Assembly (NCBI GenBank): GCA_012656075.1
Contig: JAAKBF010000244.1
Span: 62,001-126,000 of the forward strand
Reading direction: 5' to 3'
Length of the DNA: 64,000 nt
Source: Phytophthora hibernalis
Taxonomy: Eukaryota > Oomycota > Peronosporomycetes > Peronosporales > Peronosporaceae
Position numbers and translations under genes: made by a program. The notes under the pieces were generated by a model. It was given only the letters and a program-made list of their open reading frames with translations, made no database searches and had not been told where the DNA came from. This document shows, one piece after another, positions 45,600 through 56,992 of the stretch. The first letter of the stretch is position 1. Each line of letters begins with the position of its first letter.

Positions 45600-47114
45600 G
45601 TAGCGCCCAATCGGCCCACCCACCTACCAGTCAACATCCGTTTTTGCAGCGGAGAAGGCTCCTTTAAGCTGAGCTCTACCGAAAGTTTTTATCCTGAACA
45701 ATATACTTCGACTTGTCTGACGTGGTAGTTGCAGAATGCTCTCGTGCCGCCACAGTTCAGTGAAGGGGACGTACAGCTGAACGGCCGGTCTACGACCCGT
45801 ACGTTCAAGAGGGGTATGGATGCTTCAACGCCCTCTGAACCCTCCAAATCCCCGTTTACAATTACACTTGACCTGAGAATGAAAAATGATTGTGTATCCC
45901 ACATAATCGACACTGTGACGCTTGAGCTCGGCGGCAACAAGAACTCCGTGCAATTGCAGCACCCTCACGAGACTGCGCACGGGCGAAACGGGAACCCCAT
46001 AGACGAATACTACGTGCAATGCAGTAGCTCATTGACGCTGAAGCCACCAACACCAGCCCCACGACCCGCGGTGCCCCCAGGGCTGTTTATTTCTGTGCAG
46101 GGCGTGGCCTGAAACAAGGTGACGAGGGCGGTGAGACCGTATTGCATCTCTGGCAGATTTGGGTCGCCACACACCCGCTGAATCAACCGAACGGAGTGGT
46201 GCATGTGTCGTCGTTCGCCGAAGGTTTGGACTGCGTGAAAACTTCTGCTGTGAGCACAACAAATACGGCACACCGCGCGCGATGGAGACGCACAAGATCC
46301 CAGGCATCATCCCGGACTGCAATCGTGTTACTAAGAAAGTCATCACCCCCGGCTTCGACGGCGTCGAACTGCATCGTGTCTATGGCTACCAACTATGTAA
46401 CAAACTCACCGACCGTATCGCAAACCGTGCTCGGTTGATGCTGAAGGCGCTACCGTGTTTTCTAGCCTGGACTCGACCCAGGTGGTCATTCGCTTGTCTC
46501 CGTTTCGTGTGACGTTCGGATACACGGACGTGACTCCCATATAGACGTACATCTACGTCTCCGCGCAGCAGACTATGCTGGGCTTGGCGTACGTGCACAT
46601 CGTGGAGCTGCACGACTTCCACATCTGAGACCTTCGCGTGTCCAAGGACGACACGACTCCATTCTTCCGTGCCCGGTACACCGGTGCTCATGAGTCATGA
46701 CTTCATCCAGTTTTGATCGCACTGAAGACACAAACTGACTGTGGATTACGACCCCGTTCGTCGACGACCCGGAGTTTGGACACCGACTCGAGGTCGATGC
46801 TCCGTAGAATTTTGTAGGACCTCGAGCCGTTCTACCCATTACCGACTGTACCGATCTCCAACAGCGCTTTTGAAGTGTTTTTGTGAGCAAGGACGTACGT
46901 GAAGCGAAAGCGTAAGACATTTGCTGTATAATGTCTTGGTTGGTACGGCCGAGAAGCTGCTCTAGCAGCGATAACAAAAAGGTGCTCCGCATTCATAGCA
47001 GAGTGGGTTTCACCGGTGAAGTGCTCAATTCATTTATGTGTTGAGATCGATGCCGATCGGCTCGTTTAACAAAATAACTCACAGTTCAATCTAAGTCCAT
47101 GAGTGTTATTCCAT
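45600..47114. other. region with unassigned open frames
   Basis: A plus-strand frame from about 45735 to 46112 (NALVPPQFSEGDVQLNG...) and another to 46512 (RAMETHKIPGIIPDCNRVTKK) have some coding look but no domain I recognise. They may be one frameshifted gene. Minus-strand frames at 46573-46992 look meaningless. Host origin is uncertain. Confidence 0.3.
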
Positions 47115-49745
47115 TCAACAACATGTGTAATTGACAGCAAGATTGATCTTTAAATGTGGCTGACCCTCCAATTTTCTGCTACAAACGAACACGAGGTTGC
47201 GGACTAAGGTGGGTGATAGAGAGCTTCGTTTGACCGTCAAAATGTTTCCACTCGTAGAAAATGCGCGTTCGGACGGAACACTAGTTGCCATAGTACCAAG
47301 CCACTTCCGCGCGAGCCGACTCAAGTTTGGATAATTGTTGCCATTGATATGCCACCATTCAAAAGGATTTGTGGAGCTTTTGACAGTGGTAACACCTGCC
47401 AAATAACGGGTGAACTCGTTATCGCAATCTTCATCCAGCTTAGTAGGACGAGGAGGAACAATGTCGGGTCCAAACATGTGATCATGCATGAAGCTCTCTG
47501 CTTGAACAGGGGTTGTCACTGAACGCTCAAAACTTCACTTGGTGAATACTCTTCAGCCAACTCAACCATAGCTCGAACAGTATCCTTACATGCAGTCGGA
47601 GTATCGGCCGCGTTCAGATGCGACGTTCGCTTGGCCACCCGTGGATCCAAGAAAGCGACCCACTTTAACTCACTCCTCTCTAGTGCCTCGCAGCGCTTGG
47701 TAAAAAGCGTCAACATTGCCTTCCGACATTCGTTCATCATAAACTCCGTCTCGTTAACATAGTCTTCACCTCCGGCTTCTGCAACATCTCCATCGAATAG
47801 ATCGACTCGTTCCAAATGCTTTTGAATACCAGATAAAGCAGGCATCACAAGTGGCATGGTAGGATATGTTTGGCCGCCGAGTGTGTTCGAGGCGATGGCA
47901 AATGGCCCTACTAATGTCTGCAAGCACTTAATCGCAAGCCATTCCTCTCGTTTCGGACGGCGTAGTTTATTTTCCATGTCCTTAAATTCCTTGCGGCCTT
48001 CGGGTCTTTTCAGGTGGGCAAAAACTTGCTAAGCGCAGCCTCTAAAGCAATCAGGCGCTGTAACATTTTCCAACAACTATTCCACCGAGTGGGGCAATCA
48101 ACAATGGGGCTCAAAACTTCGTTAGACTTAACATCGAAGTGCTGAACTTGAATTTTACCCAGACGATTGTTTCCTTTCGACGATTTTCGAAAATAAACAG
48201 CCAGCGTACGGAATTGCTGCACAATCTTGCACAGTGAACTCATTTTATTGCGGTGCAGGCCAGCGATCGTCTCGTCCAGAAATTTTTCCATCTCGTCATT
48301 TGCAAATTCTTGGAGGTTTTCTAGTTCACCTCGATCTTCGTGTGATAGAGCGGTCTCTTCTTCTCGTTCAGCAACCTCGGCGCTGCTTTCGACAGCAACA
48401 TCTGCAGCCCATTCAGGTTCCACGGCGCCACCGGACGTCTTGGATTTCTTGATCAATGTCCCAGCTACGACTAAATGAAGGCTGTGCGCGATGCATGCCA
48501 TGTGCTCGATGTCTAACTTGTCACCTGCAGCCACCATGTTGGACCCACTATCTCTCAGAAACTTCACACACAAGCGCTTCGGCAGTGACCAGTCTTCCAA
48601 AATGCGATTAATCATTGCCGAAATAGTAGTTCCGTCATGAATACCAGGGAACTCTCGTATCTCCAACGTCCAATTCTTTGAGTGAATTCCTGATCAACGT
48701 AGTGAATAGTCAGAGAAATATAGCTCTTCGCGTTCCTGGCAGTCCAGATATCACACGTAATCGAGTAGTACACACAGCCACTTGCAATGTCTTTCCTTAC
48801 GCGCCGACGATATTCTTCAGCCAGAGCAACAATCTCTTGCCTCAATTTCGCGCGTTTTGGAAGGTTCAAACTTATACGTCCCAAGTCCTCCGTGATGTAC
48901 CGAACAAAAGCGACGAATCCAGCGTCCTCGACGATTACCATCGGCCGAAAGTCTCGAGCAGTCCACTCAGCAAGAAGCTCGTTCACTCGCTTTTGTTCCT
49001 TGGTCGTAATCTCACGAAGGTGGCGCTTTTTTAGGATCAGCCACAGTGGCAAATGCACTGTCCAGGTTGCGGATAACGGGGCCTCCTTCGCCGCGATCGT
49101 GTTGTGCCGCTTGTGCCACGTATGCGTACAACTCATTCGGGTGATAGGCCTCCACATGTTGTGGTACCTTGGATTTCCCAACACGAAATGGCATAGTGAC
49201 ATTACACAGCAGACAATAGGCCAAATTTGCATGATCATTGGCGAGGTCCTTTCGAGAAATCTCCCAACACTCTTCCTTTCGAGCTAGACGGACGAAGTGC
49301 CAGACATCTTTTCGCTTCTGGCGCTTCATGACATACAACATTAGACCTGTCTCCGCTTCCGCTCGCTTGCGTAAGTCCTTCACGTCGATGGCAGCACACT
49401 CATTCACGAGAGCTGTTGCGAACCGGGTGCTCGTAGAATGTGGCGGCCACAACTGCTGCTGGGTTGTTCCTTGATCATTTTGTAGGCGTTGCTGTAGCTG
49501 GAGTTGTAGCTGAAGCTGAAGTTGTAGCTGAAGCTGAAGTTGTAGCTGAAGCTGAAGCTGAAGCTGAAGCTGCTGTTGCTGCTGCTGAATCTGCTGTTGT
49601 TGAAGGTGTTGTTGCTGAAGCTGCTGTTGTAGATGCTGTTGGTGCCGAGACGATGAGGAACGATGGAGCGCCGCGCGTTCACGTATTCTGGGGTGCGAGG
49701 ATCGCTAGATCTTGCTTGGCGGGGAGCGTCCATATTCGATGTCAT
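47115..49745 (-). pseudogene. hAT-family transposase with BED finger, multiple frameshifts
   Basis: On the minus strand from 49745: a short N-terminal region, a Gln/Leu-rich low-complexity tract, then a BED-type zinc finger (VWHFVRL...CLLCNVTMPF...VPQHVEAYH, about 49310-49140). The RNase H-like catalytic region includes YYSITCDIWTARNAKSYISLTIHYV, DSGSNMVAAGDK, MACIAHSLHLVV and CPTRWNS. The C-terminal hAT dimerisation domain is clear at 47360-47160 (FEWWHINGNNYPNLSRLARKWL, SVPSERAFSTSGNI). Frame changes occur near 49660, 49230, 48660, 47990 and 47518. The last is a one-base shortening, and other shifts may be too. Terminal repeats and an 8-bp target duplication were not found. Confidence 0.85.
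49480..49645. repeat. trinucleotide-type low-complexity tract (Gln/Leu-coding)
   Basis: Imperfect repeats of GCTGAA/GTTGTA/GCTGTT. In the hAT reading frame (minus strand) this codes for a Gln/Leu tract near the N terminus. It is microsatellite-like and likely length-variable. Confidence 0.8.
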
Positions 49746-49960
49746 GAGCCCTCCCTGGTAAAAAGACCGTCGACGGTGACCGCGTAGTGGTAGATCTCAC
49801 TTAGGGTTTGTAAAGTTTAGTTTGCGTCATCAAGATCGTGGTTGGGGGTTCACGGAGGTTTGGAGGGATTGAGAGGTAGTACCGCCGAACCCCTGGAGCA
49901 GAGTTAACGGGGGTTCACGAGCTGTACGTCACCAGCACTACAGTTCACACCACTATTGTA

Positions 49961-50641
49961 CCGGCAGATTGGGATCGGTCACCAAATTCGTAGGGTCATA
50001 ACTTTTTCCTGACCGTATTTTTCGATGCGGTTTTCTTTGAGTGAAAATTCGCTGAGAGAAATTTAATTGTCCAAAAGCGTGTTGCAATATAGCCAATGAT
50101 AGAGCTGCTTTGGTCATTCAAAAACTTTAATTCGCCAAAAGTCGATTTCATCGTCTTGTCGCTAGGGTAGGGTTGATATTTTATGACCAGCGAATGCCAA
50201 TTCTCAAGGATGCATACTGAAATCAAGTCAATTTTCGGAACAAACAGGCGGTCAGTGACAGAGGCGGGTGAAAGTAGTCAAAAGCCGTCAAAAACGGCTA
50301 AATTAGCTCTGAAAAACGGAATGTAGCGCTCGATTTTCCAAATAAAATAATGTTTGTGTTGTAGTGTAGGCATCCAGGAGCACGATGGCGTCTTTCGTTC
50401 TTTCTTATGAGCTCTCCTGCGAAGTTATGGTACAAAAGGCTAGAGTGGTACAAAATTATGGGGATTGAGACTCGTGCTTTATCGTGCCTAGAGCGAAAAG
50501 GAGAGCCCCGATCAAACCTAAACAACTATGATCAAATACGTCTCGGTCACAGCAACATAGTGGCTTTTGATTTACTAAAATCGGGCCAGAATTGGTCAAC
50601 ATACAACCATTCTAGTTTATTGTGACCGATCCCATCTGCCG
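49961..50641. mobile_element. complete 681-bp TA-flanked MITE
   Basis: The left end CCGGCAGATTGGGATCGGTCA and the right end TGACCGATCCCATCTGCCG (to 50641) are inverted copies, with TA on each side (49959-49960, 50642-50643). No protein is encoded. TA duplication and size suggest a non-autonomous Tc1/mariner-superfamily derivative. A truncated relative lies at 43986. Confidence 0.85.
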
Positions 50642-50771
50642 TATAATACATGTACGATATACAATAAGTTTTCTCTTTATTAATACAAAGAGCCCTATTT
50701 AATTTGCATTACATGATACATTAGGGGTTTCAAAGTAGCAAATTATTAGAAGAATTTCTTGCTAATAATCA

Positions 50772-50832
50772 GGCTAATCGTTTACCATCCCGGAGGTTCT
50801 ATCCGAACCTTGAAACGGGCTAGAGATTAGCC
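50772..50832. ncRNA. nested stem-loop, possible structured RNA element
   Basis: Three coaxial stems fit inside 61 bases: GGCTAATC (50772-50779)/GATTAGCC (50825-50832), CCCG/CGGG, and AGGTTC (50794-50799)/GAACCT (50805-50810) closing a five-base loop. It resembles a degenerate tRNA-like fold or a transposon-end structure. No known RNA family was recognised. Confidence 0.3.
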
Positions 50833-51420
50833 GGATCGCCCCAGCAAGCTGCCCGTCACGGAGTCCACGGGCCCCGTGGGCTCCGCCCACCCGTGGTGAG
50901 CAGCAAGCCACAAGAAGCGCAGGCTGGATATCAACTAAGAAACGCGAATGAACTACATATAGCGATGCTTATTGACATGTTAAAGTACTACTGTATCCCG
51001 CGCTTTACTGCGAACAGGATAACCCCGTCAAACTCACTCAATACATCTTCTTCGCTGCGGCCACGTTCGATCAGTTGTAAAGCTGTATCCCTGCGTGCGA
51101 TCAAATGTAAAGTGGCACATGTACCTGCGGTATTCTTGCCGGTCTTGGTAATCTCCTTCGTGTCGCTGCTACGACTCAAGACGGTAGCTCTTTCCCCAGC
51201 AGCTCTTCCCCCAGCAGCTCTTCGTGCTTCTGCCGGGCGGCGGCAGCAACGCGAATGACTTGCTCGAAACAGCAGCAACGACGGTAACTACCGTACTATC
51301 TTCCGCTGTTGGGCGGTGGCAGCGACGTGAACGACTCGGCGTGGGGGGCGCTGTGTTTGGGGGAGGTGAAGCTGCCGCCAGTCACCAAAAATATGTTTTG
51401 CAAAAAATAGGCGAGCGCAT
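50833..51420. other. spacer left of the Polinton, end of element not located
   Basis: No gene seen. It contains a short palindromic run (GAGTCCACGGGCCCCGTGGGCTC, about 50861-50883) and a low-complexity block of CAGCAGCTCTTC units (about 51196-51230). The Polinton's terminal inverted repeat probably starts here but cannot be recognised without the other end. Confidence 0.4.
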
Positions 51421-51426
51421 ATATAG
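51421..51426 (+). promoter_or_regulatory. ATATAG box, 5 nt before polymerase start
   Basis: ATATAG followed by GCAAC and the ATG at 51432. The same arrangement recurs before three other genes of the element. Confidence 0.5.
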
Positions 51427-51431
51427 GCAAC

Positions 51432-54400
51432 ATGTTTGCATACGAACTCGAAGGATTAAAGAGATTAAATATCCAACCTATCAAATGGGGTAGTAGCTAC
51501 CGTGTTAAGGTGCGTGGTAGAACAGGTAAGATGGTTTATGTTAGCAACGTTTCGCGTCCAATCAACAAAAGATTGGTAGCTAAGCAGTACAATGTTTCGA
51601 TTGAAACCCTTGAGAAACACTTGTCGCCTGACTACAAGGCTGATCCTAAGTACCGTTTTTACAATGGTAATCACATGGAATCACACTTGTACGAGGGTGT
51701 CGAACCTTTGATTTCTACAACAAGCTCGAGAACGTCCTTTCGACTCAAACGAGTGCGTTCAAGATAAATATTGCTCTCGGGTACGAACTTGTAAGCAAGA
51801 CCGATCCTGATGATACTCGCTACTTCTATCCTAATCTCGCTAACACTTATGTGTTCAATAAGCCTGTCGCTATCAACAGCAAGGCTGATATTCGAAAGAA
51901 GGTGATTTCAGAAATTCGTTCTATGGAGTTGGCTGGCAAACTGAACTATCCCAGCTCTGGGTATAAGCTAAAGGCGATCACTGCATTCAAGATTTTCATC
52001 TACCATCGCGACCATGCTCTCGGGGATAGCGAAGCTGTCATCCCTAAGATTATTCGCGAAAACAAGCATGTGATCAACTTCCCCAAGACCAACAACAAGT
52101 GTGCTTCCACTGTATCGCCTGGCATACATTCCAGAGCCCTAAGAAGGATCCTCGTAGAATTCAGGCTCAGGTGAAGGAGGCATTCAAGCGCTACTGTTCT
52201 TTCAAGGGGTTAAATATTCGTTGAGCATGTTTAGGAGTTTCAAGCCCATTGACCTACTACAGCTCGATGAGGTTGAAGACTGCTTCCAACTTGGTATTAA
52301 CGTATATAAGATGGATGTAGTTTCTGGAAATGTAGGATGCATTCGTAGATCGGACAAGGGTATGAAGCCATGGATATTTTATCGTTCGAAAATCATGCTC
52401 TTTACATCAAGAACATCAATATGCTTCAGGCTAAGTATCAATGTCCTAAGTGTGAAATGGTTTTCGTCAGCGCTGAAAGGGTTAAAACCACAAAAAGAAT
52501 CAGTGCGAGCTCGTGAATATCGAAAGCTTCCCAGCTGAGCCAACTATCTACAAACCAGCTCAGAACGCAATACGATCACTGCTTACGAAGTATTCAATCA
52601 AGAATACTGACCAGTACATCGATCACTTCATCGTTTATGACTTTGAGGCCATCCTTAAGCCTACTGTGACTCAACACGGGGAGAATACTGTCTTCACGAA
52701 CGAACACATTCCGGTGTCTGTATCAGTAGCTGATAGCTTAACCGAGGAGGTGCGTTGCTTTGTAAATGATGATCCGAAGATGCTACTTACGGATATGTTC
52801 AAATACATCGGTGATGTATCCGTGAAGATCCAGCAGTTCAATGTCAATAAGTACAAGTCGCTTCTACAGAAAATCATCAACGCTCACGGTCTGACAGGTA
52901 TGGAAATTCCAGGAGTCAATCTTGGTAAGACCTACAGGATGTCTGATGTCGAGGGTTGGATTGAACAAGGAAAGTATGCCATCTTCTTTGACTTTCATAG
53001 CAGTCTTGGCTTTGGTAAGCAAAGGTCTGATTACGGGAAACTAAAACAGCAGCTTGATCAGGTACCAGTATTCGGTTTCAATTCTGGTCGATACGATATT
53101 AACTTGATTAAGAAGGATTTGTTTGCTGTTATCGGTACCGACAATATCAAATCTGTCATCAAGAATCCCAGCTACATGTGCATAGCTACATCGGACATGA
53201 AAATGCTCGATATTAGCAACTATGTACCTGCTGGTACCAGCTACGATAAGTACCTCACAACATATCTTGGTGGCTGCAAATTCAATGACAAAATTAGATG
53301 TGTCTGTGGTCTTGGTAAGGGTCTTTTCCCATACGAGTACATCACCGCGTTCAATGTGCTAAACCAGACTACAATCCCGCCTAAGTCAGCTTTTGACAGC
53401 AAGCTCCGTGGAACAAGTATCACCGATGATGACTACGAACGAGTGAAGTTCGTGTGGGAGTACTACGAGATGAAATCAATCAAGGACCTACTGATCTGGT
53501 ACAACAATCTTGACGTAGTCCCATTCACCAAGGCTATCAAGGCTCAACGAGAACTCTTTAAGCGTTTCGATCTGGATATGTTTGCGGATGGAGTGTCGCT
53601 ACCTGGTCTTTCGGAGAAGGTGATGCATCAGACCTGCTTCAATAATCTCCAATATCCAGATAAGAAGCCAGCTAACGCATTCCAATTCCCAGCTAAGCGA
53701 ATGAGTGGATACAAGTATCAGGATGCTAAGGCAAAGCGAAAATTCGGTATGACACTTGAGCACTTGAATACATTGCTGCAAAGCAAAAGTATCTATGTGG
53801 TCTATGCTACTGTCAGCTGACCGCTGAGATCGCTTCAGCTGACAGTATCAACAATAATCTTGGCCACATCGACGGTAACATCTTGATCAGCTGTGTGAAG
53901 TGCAACTCCGCTCGTAAAGATATGTCCCTCGGGGATTTAGATACAAGAACTTGCTTGAGTTCAACTCGGAGAGACTGGTATATACTATTGATCGGGAGGA
54001 AAAGGATATCTACGCTAAGATGAAGGCCAACATCGCCGGAGGTCCATCTATTATCTTCAATCGCTACGCTAAACGTAATGAGACGACAATTCGTGGTGGC
54101 AAGGTCTGTAAGAAAAATATCGGATACGATGCTAACGCTCAATACCTGTGGGCACTTGGTAATGAGATGCCATGCGGTCGATTGACAACAGTGGAAGCGT
54201 ATGAAGGTATCATCGAGGATATCAAGGCCGATAAAATCTTTGGCTTTCTCGAGTGTGATATTCACACACCAGAGAACCTGAAACAGTACTTTGGTGAGAT
54301 GACTCCAATTTTCAAGAATGTACTGATCGACTGTACAAATGAGAGCGTCATTGGTAAGCACATGTTCGATCACAATGAGGCGCGCAAGCAAAGCCGAGCA

Positions 54401-55410
54401 AAGCCAGCTCGCAAGTTGATTGGTAGCTACTTTGGTGAAAAGATTCTCATCTACACTCCTTTGCTCAAGTGGTACCTTTCTCATGGTATGGAGATCACCA
54501 AGACTTACTGCTTTGTCAAGGCCAGCTCTCACAAGGCTTTTGCTCCCTTTATGGAGGCTGTATCAAATGCGCGACGAGAGGGTGATGTTGATAAGTCTAA
54601 GGCTATGATTGCTGAGATGATGAAACTTGTAGGCAACAGTGCTTTTGGTCGATCTGGAATGGACATGAGCAAGCACAAAGAGGTCAAGTATGAGTCGAGC
54701 GACAAAGCTATTAAGAGCAAGATCGAACACTTTACTTTCCATGGGTTGGAAGAGCTTAATGATGCGTGTGAAATCACCATGAAGAAACGCCGCCTAAATA
54801 ACAAGAACCCAATCCATTTGTCGATTGCTATCTATCAGCTTGCTAAGCTACGTATGCTTCAGTTCTACTATGACTGCATAGACTTCTACTTCGACCGCTC
54901 TGACTTCCAGTATCAGGAGATGGACACTGATTCAGCTTATATCGCTTTCAGCTGTGAGAATCCGTTTCAAGACTGTATCAAGCCTGAGCTACGTGCCCAC
55001 TTCAAGGAGCATAAATACGATTGGTTCCCACGCGACTACAACATTGAGGTAGCTAAGTTTGATCGCCGTACTCCTGGTTTGTTCAAAGATGAATGGTCAG
55101 GTGATGCTATGGTATCACTATCGAGTAAGAACTATATTTGCTATCTACCTGATGAATCTTACAAGGTAAAAGTTTCAGCGAAGGGTATTTAGCAGGGAGG
55201 TGGTCGAAACAATGGTGTTCTTAATCCTGATGGGTTTGAGACTGTTGTACGGGATCGCATCACGCTACAAGGTACAAACAAGGGTTTCAGATTAAGCAAG
55301 GAGGCCAAATCAATCATTACCTACAGCCAAACTAAACGGCTCTCAATTACTACTACGACAAGCGTCGAGTACTTGCAGATGGTATCACTACCGAACCGCT
55401 TGATATATAA
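51432..55410 (+). CDS. polB: family B DNA polymerase (protein-primed type) with exonuclease and HNH-like insert; frameshifted
   Basis: The ATG at 51432 begins about 1,320 codons spread over several frames. After an N-terminal region and a C2H2-like finger (CPKCEMVF, about 52460), the 3'-5' exonuclease shows motifs DFEA (about 52640), FGFNSGRYD (about 53075-53100) and YNNLD (about 53500). A cysteine-rich HNH-like insert (CGLC...GHIDGN...CVKCN) lies at 53790-53915. The polymerase domain follows: motif A GYDANAQYLWA (about 54123), motif B KLVGNSAFG (about 54625) and motif C DTDS (about 54928). It ends at TAA 55408-55410. Breaks lie near 51717, 52090, 52370, 52485, 53780, 53943 and 55340, with a TAG at 55190-55192. 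Several of these are one-base homopolymer shortenings. It would replicate the element's linear genome. Confidence 0.9.
53790..53925 (+). other. HNH-like zinc motif embedded in the polymerase
   Basis: Between exonuclease motif III and polymerase motif A the sequence carries CGLC, then SADSINNNLGHIDGN, then CVKCNSARKD. The order CxxC, D/H-N core, CxxCN is that of HNH nucleases with a structural zinc site. It could be an inserted mobile-nuclease relic or a zinc-binding structural module. Confidence 0.5.
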
Positions 55411-55445
55411 ACAACTACCTGGCAGGGGATTTTTGTTTCATAACC

Positions 55446-55451
55446 ATATAG
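55446..55451 (+). promoter_or_regulatory. ATATAG box, 4 nt before integrase start
   Basis: ATATAG followed by AGCT and the ATG at 55456, as before three other genes of the element. Confidence 0.5.
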
Positions 55452-55455
55452 AGCT

Positions 55456-56572
55456 ATGGATCAGCTACTGTCAAAGTTATACTATGACCCCCAAACCGGC
55501 TTTATCGGAGCTCAAGCTCTGTATCATAAGGCAAAGGAGTTAAATCCTAAGATAACTTTCAAAATCGTAAAGGATTGGTATTCATCACAGACGGACATTC
55601 AACGATTTCAGGAGCAGAAAAAGCGATTCAATGGCTTCAAAATATCTTCGCATAACCCTAACTCTTGGCAAATGGATCTTGCGTTTTGGGAGAAGCGACC
55701 AATTTTGACAGCTATCAATATCAATTCAAGGTTGGGCTACGCAAAGCTCATGTCAAACAAGACTGCGCCAACTGTATTAGCAGCACTTAAAGCGTTTGTT
55801 CGCCTCCACAAAGTTGATATCCTGACAAGTGATAATGGTAGCGAATTCATGAACCAACAGGCTCAAGAATTCTTTAAATCCAAGAAAATTGAGCACTACA
55901 ACAACGAGCCCGGTGATCACGGTACTATGGGAAAAATCGAGCGGCTCAACAGAACGTTAAAGCAGAGACTAACCAAAATGCCTCCCAAAAGGATTACGCA
56001 ACAGCTTATTGCCGATGTTATCGAAAATTACAATTGCACATTTCATCGCTCGATTGGTATGACCCCGAATGATGCAAAAGGCAAAGTAATGGATGCGGAT
56101 CTGAGTCATAATCAGGTGGAAGCCGATAGAATTGAGGAGGAGTTTGAGATCGGATCAAGCGTATTATACCGTCTCAAGAAGCAGACATTTGATAAAGAAG
56201 CTGCTCGATGGAGCAAAGCAGTCTATGAAATCGTTGGAATTGATGGCTACCGAGTCCAAATCCGTTCCAAAATGGTCATACCTCTACAAGGCACCAAATG
56301 ATCTTAAATTTGTTTAAACAGAGACCACAGATGCTACTATTAGTCGAGGTGATATTCTTGAGGTGGAGAAGATCTTAGAACACATGAAGATGCGATCGGG
56401 TAAGTTCAAATATTTAGTTAGGTGGGTTGGTAATGAGCCTGACTCATGGGAGCCCCAAGATAATTTGCGCCTGATCAATAAGAATCGGATGTCAACTCTT
56501 GAGAAGGAGTACTGGAAGAAAAAAAGAGCTCCAGCTAGCTTGATAATAAATAAAATAGAGGCATACTCTTAA
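55456..56572 (+). CDS. int: Polinton integrase (DD35E) with C-terminal chromodomain; one break
   Basis: The catalytic core shows Asp in WQMDLAFW (about residue 73), Asp in ILTSDNGSEF (about residue 129) and Glu in GKIERLNRTL with 35 residues between them, as in retroviral and Polinton integrases. FHRSIGMTPNDA and an SH3-like C-terminal domain (GSSVLYRLKKQTFDK...WSKAVYEIVGIDGYRV) follow. The frame closes at 56301. A chromodomain (EVEKILEHMKMRSGKFKYLVRWVGNEPDSWEP) continues in another frame to 56572. A frameshift near 56290 and a TAA near 56316 separate them. The chromodomain would steer insertion to marked chromatin. The gene starts 45 bp behind the polymerase. Confidence 0.9.
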
Positions 56573-56648
56573 GCACCGGCTCATGTATATTTATTTTTCT
56601 ATTTTTTTCTAAGATTTGAGAAATATATGACTTGATATATAGATATAA

Positions 56649-56654
56649 ATATAG
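56649..56654 (+). promoter_or_regulatory. ATATAG box, 6 nt before start at 56661
   Basis: ATATAG plus ATAAAG and ATG. A second ATATAG lies just upstream (about 56637-56642) in an AT-rich block. Confidence 0.5.
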
Positions 56655-56660
56655 ATAAAG

Positions 56661-56972
56661 ATGTGTCCTCACTGTATAGAAAAGGATCGTGAGCTTGCAA
56701 AGCTTCGGCGAAAGCTATGGATCATTCAAGAGGTTAGTCGAATCAAGAATGAGTTGCTTAATCTTGATGCAGCTTCAAATTTTCGCAAAACGGTAGCCAA
56801 TCAAAAGTACAAGCATGAATTGGAAGCAATCTTTGGCGTCCCGTTCCATTGTATTAAAGACCGTTATTTGAATCTTCTCAATGAGCGAAACCGTATCTGT
56901 CATTCTTACTTACCTTCCGCCATGACTCAGTTATGCCGAGCTATTGGTAATTTGAGTACTCATTTTTTATAG
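56661..56972 (+). CDS. small Polinton protein of unknown function (103 residues)
   Basis: An intact frame starting MCPHCIEKDRELAKLRRK: a CxxC close to the N terminus followed by a charged helix, then VANQKYKHELEAIFGVPF and ERNRICHSYLPSA. The CPHC and the later Cys/His residues could bind zinc. It is not matched to a known family. It lies between integrase and the putative structural genes and has its own ATATAG box. Confidence 0.6.
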   Translation: MCPHCIEKDRELAKLRRKLWIIQEVSRIKNELLNLDAASNFRKTVANQKYKHELEAIFGVPFHCIKDRYLNLLNERNRICHSYLPSAMTQLCRAIGNLSTHFL

Positions 56973-56981
56973 CTCACAAAA

Positions 56982-56987
56982 ATATAG
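56982..56987 (+). promoter_or_regulatory. ATATAG box, 5 nt before start at 56993
   Basis: ATATAG plus ATACG and the ATG at 56993. Confidence 0.5.
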
Positions 56988-56992
56988 ATACG

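Noticed and set aside
45735..46512. Possible effector or enzyme gene
   Set aside because: No signal peptide, RXLR/CRN motif or known domain, and two frames would have to be joined without guidance.
47115..49745. Domesticated hAT gene
   Set aside because: At least five frame changes and an adjacent MITE favour an ordinary transposon relic; no evidence of selection can be seen from one copy.
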